Shown in pieces: positions 1 through 6,482 of a stretch of 8,198 bases of DNA. Position 1 is the stretch's first letter; every line of letters starts with the position of its first letter. The DNA is taken from contig JAQTVK010000033.1 of the NCBI GenBank assembly GCA_028706795.1, positions 1 through 8,198 on the forward strand. The letters run 5' to 3'. Below the pieces are notes generated by a model. That model made no database searches and was not told the DNA's origin. It saw nothing but the letters and a program-made list of their open reading frames with translations. Made by a program: the position numbers and the translations under genes. Source of the DNA: Candidatus Omnitrophota bacterium (lineage in GTDB: Bacteria; Omnitrophota; Gorgyraeia; Pluralincolimonadales; Pluralincolimonadaceae).

Positions 1-1416
1 AATTATACCAAAACCCCCGATTCGGCAAAACTCGGCTATTGGGACAATTTTGACGAGGACCCGGCTTTCTCCACCGCCATGATGAAGGGCTATCAATGGA
101 ATCGCGCGTGGTGGAATATCCCGGACGTAACTTTAAATATAAGTTTCCAGAATATAAGGGATAATGACGGGGACGGCGACAATGAGATCTACATCGACTG
201 CAGCACGTTTGAGGCGAAGCATGTTGAGTTGAACATGTATTACTTTAGGCCCAATACCCAAAGCGTGTTCGTGAGGGGTTATCTGAAAGGACCGGCTCCG
301 TCAACCCGTATTGCCTGGAGAGGTTCGGGAACGTTATATGCGGGTTCTCTTCCTCCTCCTACCGGCCCATACGCGGCTGCGGGCGGCAAGTGGGTCTATT
401 ATTACGACCAGGACAGCGATGGGGTCGTGGACGCAGGCGAACAACTTTTCCCGGTTTATGACGCCTTTAACGGCAACGCCACGGTATACATATACAGTCC
501 GGAATCTAAAACCAATACCGACCTTGAATCCGTTCCCGCGCCGGGCAGTTTCCATTATTGGCAGCCGGAAGGGACGGGTTGCGGCTCCTGGCTTTTCGCC
601 AAAGGTTCCGCTGATGACCCTCAAGGATGGGCAAATTGCCTGCTACCCAACGGCTACAAGACATTGTTGACCGACGCGCACGGGACCGTACAGGTATTGA
701 GCGAGCCCAGGCCTCTCTGGCCGGACGGGGACACTTGCGAGATACGGCTCTATCAGGGCGCCTTCTTCCATCCGCAATTTGATTATACCCAGGATAGCGC
801 AATGGCAATGATAGGCTGGGATAACGGTGCGAGTTCAGCCCAGTATGCCACCTGGGTAAACGGCAGCCAGAGGAATAATCAGGCGACCTGGGCGTCCGGA
901 TATCCCTCCAACCCCATATTCAAATTTGTGGCAAACAATCAATATCTGGGCGCGGATTGGGTCGACATGGACAGGGGACAGCATATCATAGGCGCTAACG
1001 CGATCTGGCCTTATGCCGGCGCCGTAACAGCGATGCAGACGCATTGGGATGATATCCGTTGCATACCGGCGAGCGGATATCTTGTTTCTACGCCGTTTTA
1101 CAGCGGGGCATCGATAAAATGGGGGACCGTCTCCTGGTCGGCCCAGACATCGGCCGCCAATACCGCCGGAGTTTATTTCAGGACGGCCTCTTCCTATAAC
1201 AATATCCCGTCGACGGATTCAAGTTGGACCGCCGCTGCCAGTAACGGCGCGGCTATAGGCGGGACCGCCCCCTGGATACAATACAAGATCGCGTTAGCCA
1301 AATCGGATATCAATAAGGACCAGTATACAACGAGCTCGCAGACCCCGGTCTTTGAAGACCTGACATGCACATATTTACCTATAGTGCAGATCAAATATTG
1401 GAGGGAAGGGTCATGA
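1..1416 (+). CDS. Secreted/surface protein, C-terminal part (5' end outside window)
   Basis: The frame is open from the first base, so at least 471 C-terminal residues are visible and the true start lies upstream. I do not recognise a named family. The protein is rich in Trp, Tyr, Ser, Thr, Asn and Gly, as many exported proteins are, and has scattered Cys. Two acidic loops resemble calcium sites: DNDGDGDNE (bases 160-186) and DQDSDGVVDAGE (406-441), the latter matching the 12-residue EF-hand pattern D-x-D-x-D-G-x-x-D-x-x-E. The last ~100 residues (about 1072-1383) have the look of a beta-sandwich module seen at the ends of secreted proteins: a 'G-Y-L-V-S' opening, 'W-G-T-V-S-W', 'V-Y-F-R-T', 'I-Q-Y-K-I' and 'T-P-V-F-E-D-L' segments. 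An extracellular or pilus-related role is inference. Whether it has a signal peptide or prepilin leader cannot be seen. Its stop overlaps the next gene's start (ATGA), suggesting co-expression. Confidence 0.8.
   Translation, partial: NYTKTPDSAKLGYWDNFDEDPAFSTAMMKGYQWNRAWWNIPDVTLNISFQNIRDNDGDGDNEIYIDCSTFEAKHVELNMYYFRPNTQSVFVRGYLKGPAPSTRIAWRGSGTLYAGSLPPPTGPYAAAGGKWVYYYDQDSDGVVDAGEQLFPVYDAFNGNATVYIYSPESKTNTDLESVPAPGSFHYWQPEGTGCGSWLFAKGSADDPQGWANCLLPNGYKTLLTDAHGTVQVLSEPRPLWPDGDTCEIRLYQGAFFHPQFDYTQDSAMAMIGWDNGASSAQYATWVNGSQRNNQATWASGYPSNPIFKFVANNQYLGADWVDMDRGQHIIGANAIWPYAGAVTAMQTHWDDIRCIPASGYLVSTPFYSGASIKWGTVSWSAQTSAANTAGVYFRTASSYNNIPSTDSSWTAAASNGAAIGGTAPWIQYKIALAKSDINKDQYTTSSQTPVFEDLTCTYLPIVQIKYWREGS
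406..441 (+). other. EF-hand-like calcium-binding loop within the secreted protein
   Basis: The encoded dodecapeptide DQDSDGVVDAGE has acidic residues at loop positions 1, 3, 5, 9 and 12 and Gly at 6, exactly the canonical calcium-loop spacing. A second, looser acidic loop lies at 160-198. Flanking helices of a true EF-hand are not evident, so this may be a dockerin- or thrombospondin-3-like stand-alone loop. Calcium binding is inferred from pattern only. Confidence 0.5.
1400..1404 (+). promoter_or_regulatory. Ribosome binding site deciding the start at 1413
   Basis: GGAGG ends 8 bases before the ATG at 1413. It supports that start over the in-frame ATG at 1365, which would add 16 residues in front of a clear signal peptide. 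The site lies inside the end of the upstream gene. Confidence 0.75.
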
Positions 1417-2396
1417 AGAAGGCGTGCATATTATTGACAATTGCAATAGTTTTTTCTACGGTTGTTTCGTCACGTGCCGATACAATCTTGCTTCAAAACG
1501 GCAGGACGCTTAACGGGCAGATAATAGACCAGTTCGAAGATTATATAGAGATAAAGTTAGGCTCCGGCAAGATGAAGCTGAACAAGAAGGACATCAAATC
1601 TTTCGAGATAAAAGAGCCGGCTGAGGGTTATTCCAAAGCCGACTCCAAAGAGACGGCGCCCGGCGGGCCTAAAGCGCCGGCAACACTTTCGAATATAAGT
1701 TTAAAAGCCGAATACGCAAAGAGCAAGATAAGGATCACGGGCAAGGCCTACCTGCCGCGCGGGACAAAGCTTACGCTCAACTTTAAGAGACAAGACAAGG
1801 TCCTGATAGCGAAACACATTGTCGTCCGGAGCGGTGATTTCTTCACCCTTATCGAGCCCTTCGAAAGACAGCTTTCGCCGGGCAAATACGTCATCGAAGC
1901 GAGGGCGGAAGCCGATGATAAAGAGATAGCTGCGGGATCGTGCGAACTGGTCGTGGGTTCCGCCTCGCAGGTATCCGAAAGGGAGAAGAGCGATAAGCAG
2001 CGCCTCACCGAAACCGCGGACAGGGTCCAGTCGCTTTACGACGACTTGAATACGGCATACGCGATGAATAAGAAAAATTTCGATAAAGAAAAATGGGATA
2101 AATGGTCCGACTCGTGGCTCCGGATGACGAACGACCAGATGCAGATGTTCACGGATTACTCGAGCGGCAACGTCAAGTCGTTATACCCCAGGGTGCATAG
2201 CAGGCTGGAGGTATGCTTCCGCCAGGTCGTTCTACTCAATACGGCCTATTCGTTGGAATTTGCCGCTCAGGATAAACCCGGCGAAGAGAGCCGGGGGCCC
2301 CATTCGAAGATGCTCGAGCCGCAATTCCTCAAAGATTCGATCGATTCGGCCCTGGCCGACGCGAGGAAAGAGATCCGCCTGACCGTTGCAAAATAA
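1413..2396 (+). CDS. Exported protein of unknown function with small beta N-terminal domain
   Basis: The 327-residue protein begins with a classical signal peptide: MKK, a hydrophobic stretch at about 4-18, and a plausible signal peptidase I site after S-S-R-A (residue 22). No lipobox is visible. Residues 23-68 (starting DTILLQNGR, with TLNGQI and DYIEIKLGSGK, ending in a KKDIKSFEI element) look like a small barrel-like beta domain found near the N-terminus of many exported bacterial proteins. A Lys/Pro/Gly-rich linker (about 69-92) follows, then a predicted beta-sandwich (about 93-183). The C-terminus is charged and helical (about 188-325), with W229, W231 and W235 clustered. Function is unknown. 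The ATGA overlap with the upstream gene suggests the two exported products act together, perhaps at the envelope. The start at 1413 is chosen from the Shine-Dalgarno site and the signal peptide. The downstream gene has its own promoter, so this is probably the last gene of its operon. Confidence 0.85.
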   Translation: MKKACILLTIAIVFSTVVSSRADTILLQNGRTLNGQIIDQFEDYIEIKLGSGKMKLNKKDIKSFEIKEPAEGYSKADSKETAPGGPKAPATLSNISLKAEYAKSKIRITGKAYLPRGTKLTLNFKRQDKVLIAKHIVVRSGDFFTLIEPFERQLSPGKYVIEARAEADDKEIAAGSCELVVGSASQVSEREKSDKQRLTETADRVQSLYDDLNTAYAMNKKNFDKEKWDKWSDSWLRMTNDQMQMFTDYSSGNVKSLYPRVHSRLEVCFRQVVLLNTAYSLEFAAQDKPGEESRGPHSKMLEPQFLKDSIDSALADARKEIRLTVAK

Positions 2397-2413
2397 GAGG
2401 ACGTTTTTTCCGC

Positions 2414-2442
2414 TTGACAAGGATTTCCGCCTACGTTATATT
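2414..2442 (+). promoter_or_regulatory. Sigma70-type promoter for the EF-G-like gene
   Basis: A perfect -35 box TTGACA (2414-2419) is followed, after a 17-base spacer, by TATATT (2437-2442). Transcription would be expected to start about 7 bases downstream, near 2449. The start codon is at 2454, leaving only about 4-6 untranslated bases, and no purine-rich Shine-Dalgarno sequence precedes the ATG. The promoter begins 17 bases after the stop of the preceding gene and marks a new transcription unit. The call is from sequence only. Confidence 0.75.
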
Positions 2443-2453
2443 GACTAATACTT

Positions 2454-4502
2454 ATGGATAGATACCCCGCACAGAACATCCGTAACGTAGTTTTTGTCTC
2501 GCATTCCGGTTCCGGGAAGACCTCACTCATCGAGGCGCTCCTCTTTAACGCCAAGATGACCACCCGGCTCGGCAAAGTCGCGGAAGGCAACACCCACTCC
2601 GACTACAACGCCGATGAGATAGAACGGAAGATCTCCATCACCTCGAAATTCCTTCACCTGGTCTGGAAGAACACAAGGGTCCATATCCTCGATACGCCGG
2701 GCTACGCCGATTTCGTCGGCGACGTGATAGCGCCCCTGCGCGCGGCCGACGCGGCCGTACTTTTGATCGAAGCGGTCCACGGCATTGAGGTCGGAACCGA
2801 ACGCGTATGGCAATTCCTCGAGGAGAGGAACCTCCCGCGCGCGATATTCATAAATAAGCTCGATAAAGAGAACTCCAGCTTTGAAAATACCCTCAACTCG
2901 ATACGCGACAGGTTCGGGAAACAGTGCGTCGCGCTCCAGCTCCCGGTAGGGGAGCAGCTTTCGTTCAAAGGAGTAGAAGGCGTCCTCTCAAAAGACGGCA
3001 ACTATAAGGAAAACCTGCTTGATGCGGTCGTTGAGACCGACGACGCGCTTACCGAGAAATACCTGGAAGGCAAAGAAATATCCCGGGAGGAGATGACCAA
3101 GGCGCTGAAGTCGGCGTGCATCTCCGGAAAGATAATCCCGGTCTTTTGCGGCTCAGCCGTGCAGAATATCGGGGCGACAGAACTCCTGGACGGTATCGTC
3201 GACCTCCTGCCGTCTCCGGCCGACAGGCCGCCGGTCGACGGCATAAACCCGAAGACGAAAGAACCGGCCAAAAGGAAACCATCGGAGCCCGAACCCTTCT
3301 CGGCCTTTATATTCAAGGACATATTCGATCCTTACGTAGGTCATCTTACGCTCTTCAGGGTATTTTCCGGGACGGTAGAGTCCAACACGGGTTTTTATAA
3401 TTCTTCGAGGGACCTCAAGGAGCGCATAGGCCAGATCTATGTCCTGCAGGGTAAGGAACAGGTCCCGGTGCAGAAGGCGGCGGCCGGAGACATTGCCGCA
3501 GTCGCTAAACTGAAAGATTCCCATAATAACGATACCGTTTGCGACGAGAGAAATCCCATAGTCTTCCCGGTGACGACATTCCCGGAGCCGTGCATATCCG
3601 ATTCAGTAAAACCCAAGACGCGCCAGGATGAGGAGAAGATAATGGGTGCCTTGACCCGCCTCGCCTCGGAAGACCCGACATTCAAGATAACCCGCGACGA
3701 GCAGACGCACGAACTCGTAATATCGGGAATGGGCGACCTCCACCTGGACGTCATGCTTGACAGGATGAAAAAGCGTTTCGGCGTCGACGTAGAGGTCGGC
3801 GTCCCGAAAGTCCCCTATAAAGAAACGATAAAGAAAACCGTCAAGATACAGGGCAAATTCAAGAGGCAATCGGGCGGCCGCGGGCAATACGGCGACTGTT
3901 GGCTTGAGCTTGAGCCCCTGCCGCACGGGCAGCAATTCGAGTTCGTGGATAAGGTCGTAGGCGGCGCCATCCCCAGGCAATTTATCCCGTCGGTCGAGAA
4001 AGGGGTAAGGGAAGCGATGAACAAGGGCTTCCTTGCCGGATTCCCTGTCGTAGATATCAGGGTGACTGTTTACGACGGCTCATTCCACGAAGTCGACTCC
4101 TCGGATATGGCCTTCCAGATAGCCGGTTCGATGGCCTTTAAGAGCGGCCAGGAGCAGGCGGGCCCGGTCCTCTTGGAGCCGATAATGGCAGTCGAGATAA
4201 TCGTCCCTAATGATTACCTCGGGCAGATAACCGGCGATATCAACTCCCGCCGCGGGAGGATAATGGGCATCGAGGGAAGGGGCAAGCAGGAATACGTCAA
4301 GGCCACAATACCCCTGTCCGAGATGTTCAAATACGCGACCGAACTGCGTTCCATGACAGGCGGCCGCGGCTCATATTCGATGAAGTTCGACCACTATGAG
4401 GAAGTACCTGCCAAGATCACCAACCTGATAGTCGCCAACACCAAGAAAGCCGAAGAAGCGGCAGGCGGCCACGCAAACCACGGCCACGAGCACCATAAAT
4501 AA
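2454..4502 (+). CDS. Elongation factor G-like protein (EF-G2-type paralogue)
   Basis: The 682-residue protein has full EF-G architecture. The GTPase domain shows G1 SHSGSGKT (16-23), a switch I region ERKISI (57-62), G3 DTPGYADF (80-87), G4 NKLD (134-137) and G5 GSA (233-235). Domain II starts about 283, domain III about 392, domain IV about 465-575 (DGSFHEVDSSDMAF, with the conserved tip His545) and domain V about 576-660. Canonical EF-G has AHIDAGKTT and DTPGHVDF. The HSGSGKT P-loop and the Tyr84 replacing the catalytic His mark the EF-G-like subgroup typified by mycobacterial FusA2 and Thermus EF-G-2. So this is probably not the housekeeping fusA, which would be expected elsewhere. Switch I has Lys59 and Ser61 where EF-G has Gly and Thr (RGITI). 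The tail (671-682) contains five His. The role may be in translocation or in a stress-related ribosome function; this is uncertain. No other in-frame ATG precedes the P-loop. Confidence 0.93.
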   Translation: MDRYPAQNIRNVVFVSHSGSGKTSLIEALLFNAKMTTRLGKVAEGNTHSDYNADEIERKISITSKFLHLVWKNTRVHILDTPGYADFVGDVIAPLRAADAAVLLIEAVHGIEVGTERVWQFLEERNLPRAIFINKLDKENSSFENTLNSIRDRFGKQCVALQLPVGEQLSFKGVEGVLSKDGNYKENLLDAVVETDDALTEKYLEGKEISREEMTKALKSACISGKIIPVFCGSAVQNIGATELLDGIVDLLPSPADRPPVDGINPKTKEPAKRKPSEPEPFSAFIFKDIFDPYVGHLTLFRVFSGTVESNTGFYNSSRDLKERIGQIYVLQGKEQVPVQKAAAGDIAAVAKLKDSHNNDTVCDERNPIVFPVTTFPEPCISDSVKPKTRQDEEKIMGALTRLASEDPTFKITRDEQTHELVISGMGDLHLDVMLDRMKKRFGVDVEVGVPKVPYKETIKKTVKIQGKFKRQSGGRGQYGDCWLELEPLPHGQQFEFVDKVVGGAIPRQFIPSVEKGVREAMNKGFLAGFPVVDIRVTVYDGSFHEVDSSDMAFQIAGSMAFKSGQEQAGPVLLEPIMAVEIIVPNDYLGQITGDINSRRGRIMGIEGRGKQEYVKATIPLSEMFKYATELRSMTGGRGSYSMKFDHYEEVPAKITNLIVANTKKAEEAAGGHANHGHEHHK

Positions 4503-4524
4503 AGCAGTTCCCACCCAAAAATCC

Positions 4525-4554
4525 TTTACATTTTAACCCCCAAAATGGTATAAT
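4525..4554 (+). promoter_or_regulatory. Promoter of the yebC-ruvCAB operon
   Basis: The -35-like TTTACA (4525-4530), an 18-base spacer and a perfect TATAAT (4549-4554) preceded by TG one base upstream (4546-4547) form an extended -10 promoter. Transcription should start near 4561, giving a leader of about 46 bases before the yebC start. This AT-rich patch stands out from the GC-rich coding sequence. The whole gap between the EF-G-like gene and yebC is 104 bases and holds no evident terminator. Confidence 0.8.
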
Positions 4555-4558
4555 TTTG
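4541..4558. repeat. Inverted repeat spanning the -10 box
   Basis: CAAAAT (4541-4546) and ATTTTG (4553-4558) are perfect 6-base inverted arms separated by GGTATA, centred on the -10 element. It could be an operator for a dimeric repressor or a chance result of the AT-rich promoter. It is too AT-rich and lacks a following T-run, so it is a poor terminator. Confidence 0.4.
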
Positions 4559-4590
4559 TATTCAAATTCCACGAAAAATTAAGCTAAATC

Positions 4591-4596
4591 GGAGGT
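4591..4596 (+). promoter_or_regulatory. Shine-Dalgarno site of yebC
   Basis: GGAGGT lies 10 bases upstream of the ATG at 4607 and is the strongest ribosome binding site of the window. It fixes the start of yebC and feeds translation into the overlapping ruv genes. Confidence 0.85.
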
Positions 4597-4606
4597 ATTT
4601 CCTGAG

Positions 4607-5359
4607 ATGTCCGGACATTCAAAATGGAAAACGCAAAAGAACAAAAAAGCTGCCGCTGACGCGGTAAAGGGCAGGGCATTTACCAAAGCGACCAAAGAGA
4701 TTACCGTCGCCGCGAAGGACGGGGGCGGCGACCCGACAGTGAACCCGAGGCTTCGCTTTGCCCTGGCAAAGGCCAGGGAAGTGAACATGCCCAAGGATAA
4801 CATAGAAAAGGCGATAAAGAAGGGCACCGGAGAGCTTCCCGGCGTGATCTATGAGACTATCAATTATGAGATCTACGGGCCCGGCGGCGTGGCGATAATG
4901 GTCGAAGCCCTGACCGACAACAAAAATAGGGCCTCGGCAGAAATAAAGAATATTCTCTCGCGCAAGGGCGGCAATATGGCCGGCCCGGGCGCTGTCGCGC
5001 GCTTTTTCCATAAGAAGGGGCTGATCGTCATCGAAAAAACTAAGATTGAAGAGGATAAGCTTATGGACATAGTCCTCAACGCGGGCGCCGAAGACATGAA
5101 GACCGAAGATGCGGTCTATGAGATAACGACAGCCCCCCATGATTTCGAGAAGGTAAAAAAGGCGCTCGACGACAACAAGATCGAATGCCAGCTGGCCGAA
5201 GTGACCAGTGTCCCGACGATGACGGTAAAGGTCACCGGCACCCCCGCGAAACAGGTCCTTGCGCTCGTCGAGGCGCTGGAAGATTACGAAGACGTCCAGA
5301 ACGTATACGCGAATTTTGACATCCCCGACGAGATACTGGAACAGGCGAAGCAGGAATGA
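4607..5359 (+). CDS. yebC: YebC/PmpR (TACO1) family regulatory protein
   Basis: The 250-residue product has the family length and its hallmark N-terminus, MSGHSKWK followed by a basic helix KNKKAAADAVKGRAFTK (11-27). It then has EITVAAKDGG (31-40), NPRLRFALAKAREVNMPKDN (46-65), YEIYGPGGVAIMVE (87-100), the SRKGGNMAGPGAVARFF region (118-134) and a C-terminal domain ending DVQNVYANFD (229-238). YebC proteins are cytoplasmic three-domain proteins. They were first described as DNA-binding transcription regulators, and relatives (TACO1, YebC2) help ribosomes translate proline-rich stretches. Which role applies here cannot be read from sequence. It is the first gene of the operon. The stop overlaps the ruvC start by four bases (ATGA), an arrangement consistent with translational coupling. 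Location next to ruvC is common in bacteria and supports the identification. Confidence 0.96.
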   Translation: MSGHSKWKTQKNKKAAADAVKGRAFTKATKEITVAAKDGGGDPTVNPRLRFALAKAREVNMPKDNIEKAIKKGTGELPGVIYETINYEIYGPGGVAIMVEALTDNKNRASAEIKNILSRKGGNMAGPGAVARFFHKKGLIVIEKTKIEEDKLMDIVLNAGAEDMKTEDAVYEITTAPHDFEKVKKALDDNKIECQLAEVTSVPTMTVKVTGTPAKQVLALVEALEDYEDVQNVYANFDIPDEILEQAKQE

Positions 5360-5853
5360 AGATACTGGGTATCGACCCAGGTTTATGCATAACCGGTTAC
5401 GGCTTGATAGAGGCCGGCCCGAAGGGAATAAAGCTCATTGAAGCGGGTGTCGTGAGGACTTCGGCGAAAGAGAAGGTCGAGGGGAGGATAGAGAAGATAT
5501 ATAAGGCGATAAAAGGCCTCGTCAGGGAGTCGAAGCCGGACGTGCTGGTCCTCGAACGTTTATATTCCCATTACAGGCACCCTGTCACTTCCATACTTAT
5601 GGGCCACGCCCGCGGCGCGATATGCCTCTTGGCGAAAGAGACCGGGACCGAACTCGTCGGATATTCAGCGACTCGCGTCAAAAAGACGGTCACGGGCGCC
5701 GGGCACGCGAGCAAATACCAGATGCAGCGCATGATACAGAGCCTTTTCAATATGAAGTCGGCCCCGAACCCGCCTGATATCTCTGACGCGCTGGCGCTCG
5801 CGGTCGCTCACGCACACATCTCCCGGATGGACGGGATAATGGGGTCAAGATGA
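5356..5853 (+). CDS. ruvC: Holliday-junction resolvase RuvC
   Basis: This 165-residue RNase H-fold endonuclease cuts Holliday junctions symmetrically as a dimer after RuvAB branch migration. The catalytic acids are all present: Asp7 in GIDPG, Glu67 in VLERLY, and Asp141 and Asp144 in PPDISDALALAVAHAH. The aromatic residue two after the Glu motif, which stacks at the junction (Phe69 in E. coli), is Tyr70 here. Lys109 and Lys120 in VKKTVTGAGHASK match the basic residues that E. coli RuvC uses. The segment after Glu67 (SHYRHPVTSILMGHARG) differs from the commoner FFAKN-type loop, so the DNA-contacting loop is divergent, but the enzyme looks active. Length is near the family norm. The start overlaps the yebC stop, and no strong ribosome binding site is visible, so translation is probably coupled. 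The stop overlaps ruvA in the same way. Confidence 0.96.
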   Translation: MKILGIDPGLCITGYGLIEAGPKGIKLIEAGVVRTSAKEKVEGRIEKIYKAIKGLVRESKPDVLVLERLYSHYRHPVTSILMGHARGAICLLAKETGTELVGYSATRVKKTVTGAGHASKYQMQRMIQSLFNMKSAPNPPDISDALALAVAHAHISRMDGIMGSR

Positions 5854-6482
5854 TATCTCATATCCGCGGCAAGATAGCCAAACGCAAGAACTCATCCCTC
5901 ATCATCGACGTCGACGGCGGCATCTCTTACGAGGTATTGATCCCGGGCTGTGTGATGAAATCGATCGACGGCAGCATTTCCCCTGACGGCTCCATCAAAC
6001 TGATAACGTACCATTACCACCATACAGATCCCGCGCGCAGCATCCCCGTCCTCATAGGTTTCTTGAACGAGATAGAGAAGGAATTTTTCGAGAAGTTCAT
6101 CACCGTTTCCGGCATCGGGCCGAAGGCCGCGGTCAGGGCATTGAACGCCTCTATACCGCAGGTTGTAAAGGCGATAGCCGACGGCGACCTCACCACGCTC
6201 AAATCCCTGCCCGGCATCGGGGAACAGCGCGCAAAGGAGATCGTCGCCAAACTCCAGAATAAGCTCGGGAAGTTCGGACTAATACAGGAATACGGCGTTG
6301 AGATAACAGTAACGAAGGAACCGGATTTTGTGGAAGAGGCGACCGACGTCCTCCTGCAGTTGCAGTATAAGAAGCCGGAAGCCAAAGAGATGATACAGAA
6401 GGCGCTTGAGCGGTCGCCGGAGACAAAGACCGCCGAAGAGCTCCTGAATGAGGTCTATAAACAGAAGAAGCATACAAAATGA
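5850..6482 (+). CDS. ruvA: Holliday-junction branch-migration protein RuvA
   Basis: The 210-residue protein binds four-way junctions as a tetramer and loads RuvB. Domain I, an OB fold, covers about 1-72 and starts MISHIRGKI. Domain II has two helix-hairpin-helix motifs, VSGIGPKAAVRAL (86-98) and LPGIGEQRAKEIV (120-132). Domain III, the RuvB-binding three-helix bundle, covers about 160-205 (EEATDVLLQL to AEELLNEVY), after a linker. The acidic pin that separates strands at the junction centre (Glu55-Asp56 in E. coli) appears as Thr59-Asp60, and about four extra residues (within PARSIPVLIGF) follow it, so the pin loop is unusual. Otherwise the protein is complete. ATGA overlaps join it to ruvC upstream and ruvB downstream. 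Confidence 0.95.
   Translation: MISHIRGKIAKRKNSSLIIDVDGGISYEVLIPGCVMKSIDGSISPDGSIKLITYHYHHTDPARSIPVLIGFLNEIEKEFFEKFITVSGIGPKAAVRALNASIPQVVKAIADGDLTTLKSLPGIGEQRAKEIVAKLQNKLGKFGLIQEYGVEITVTKEPDFVEEATDVLLQLQYKKPEAKEMIQKALERSPETKTAEELLNEVYKQKKHTK

Noticed and set aside
311..670. Second + strand frame of 119 codons inside the first gene
   Set aside because: It is out of frame within a continuous coding region, and its composition (Arg/Pro/Thr-rich) looks like a frame-shifted reading.
1365..1412. Upstream in-frame ATG that would extend the exported protein by 16 residues
   Set aside because: The GGAGG site and the MKK-hydrophobic signal peptide both point to 1413, and the extension would lie inside the previous gene.
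2397..2413. T-run at 2404-2409 as a terminator for the upstream gene
   Set aside because: No GC-rich hairpin precedes it, so a Rho-independent terminator is not supported.
2454..4502. Housekeeping fusA or a tetracycline-resistance ribosomal protection protein
   Set aside because: The HSGSGKT P-loop and DTPGYADF fit the EF-G-like group better than FusA, and there is no str-operon neighbour. Tet(M)-type proteins keep the canonical GTPase motifs.
4503..4540. Terminator after the EF-G-like gene
   Set aside because: I found no stem-loop followed by a T-run. Transcription may end by another mechanism or read into yebC.
4619..5140. Open frame of 173 codons on the - strand
   Set aside because: It is fully antisense to yebC, with no ribosome site or recognisable domain.
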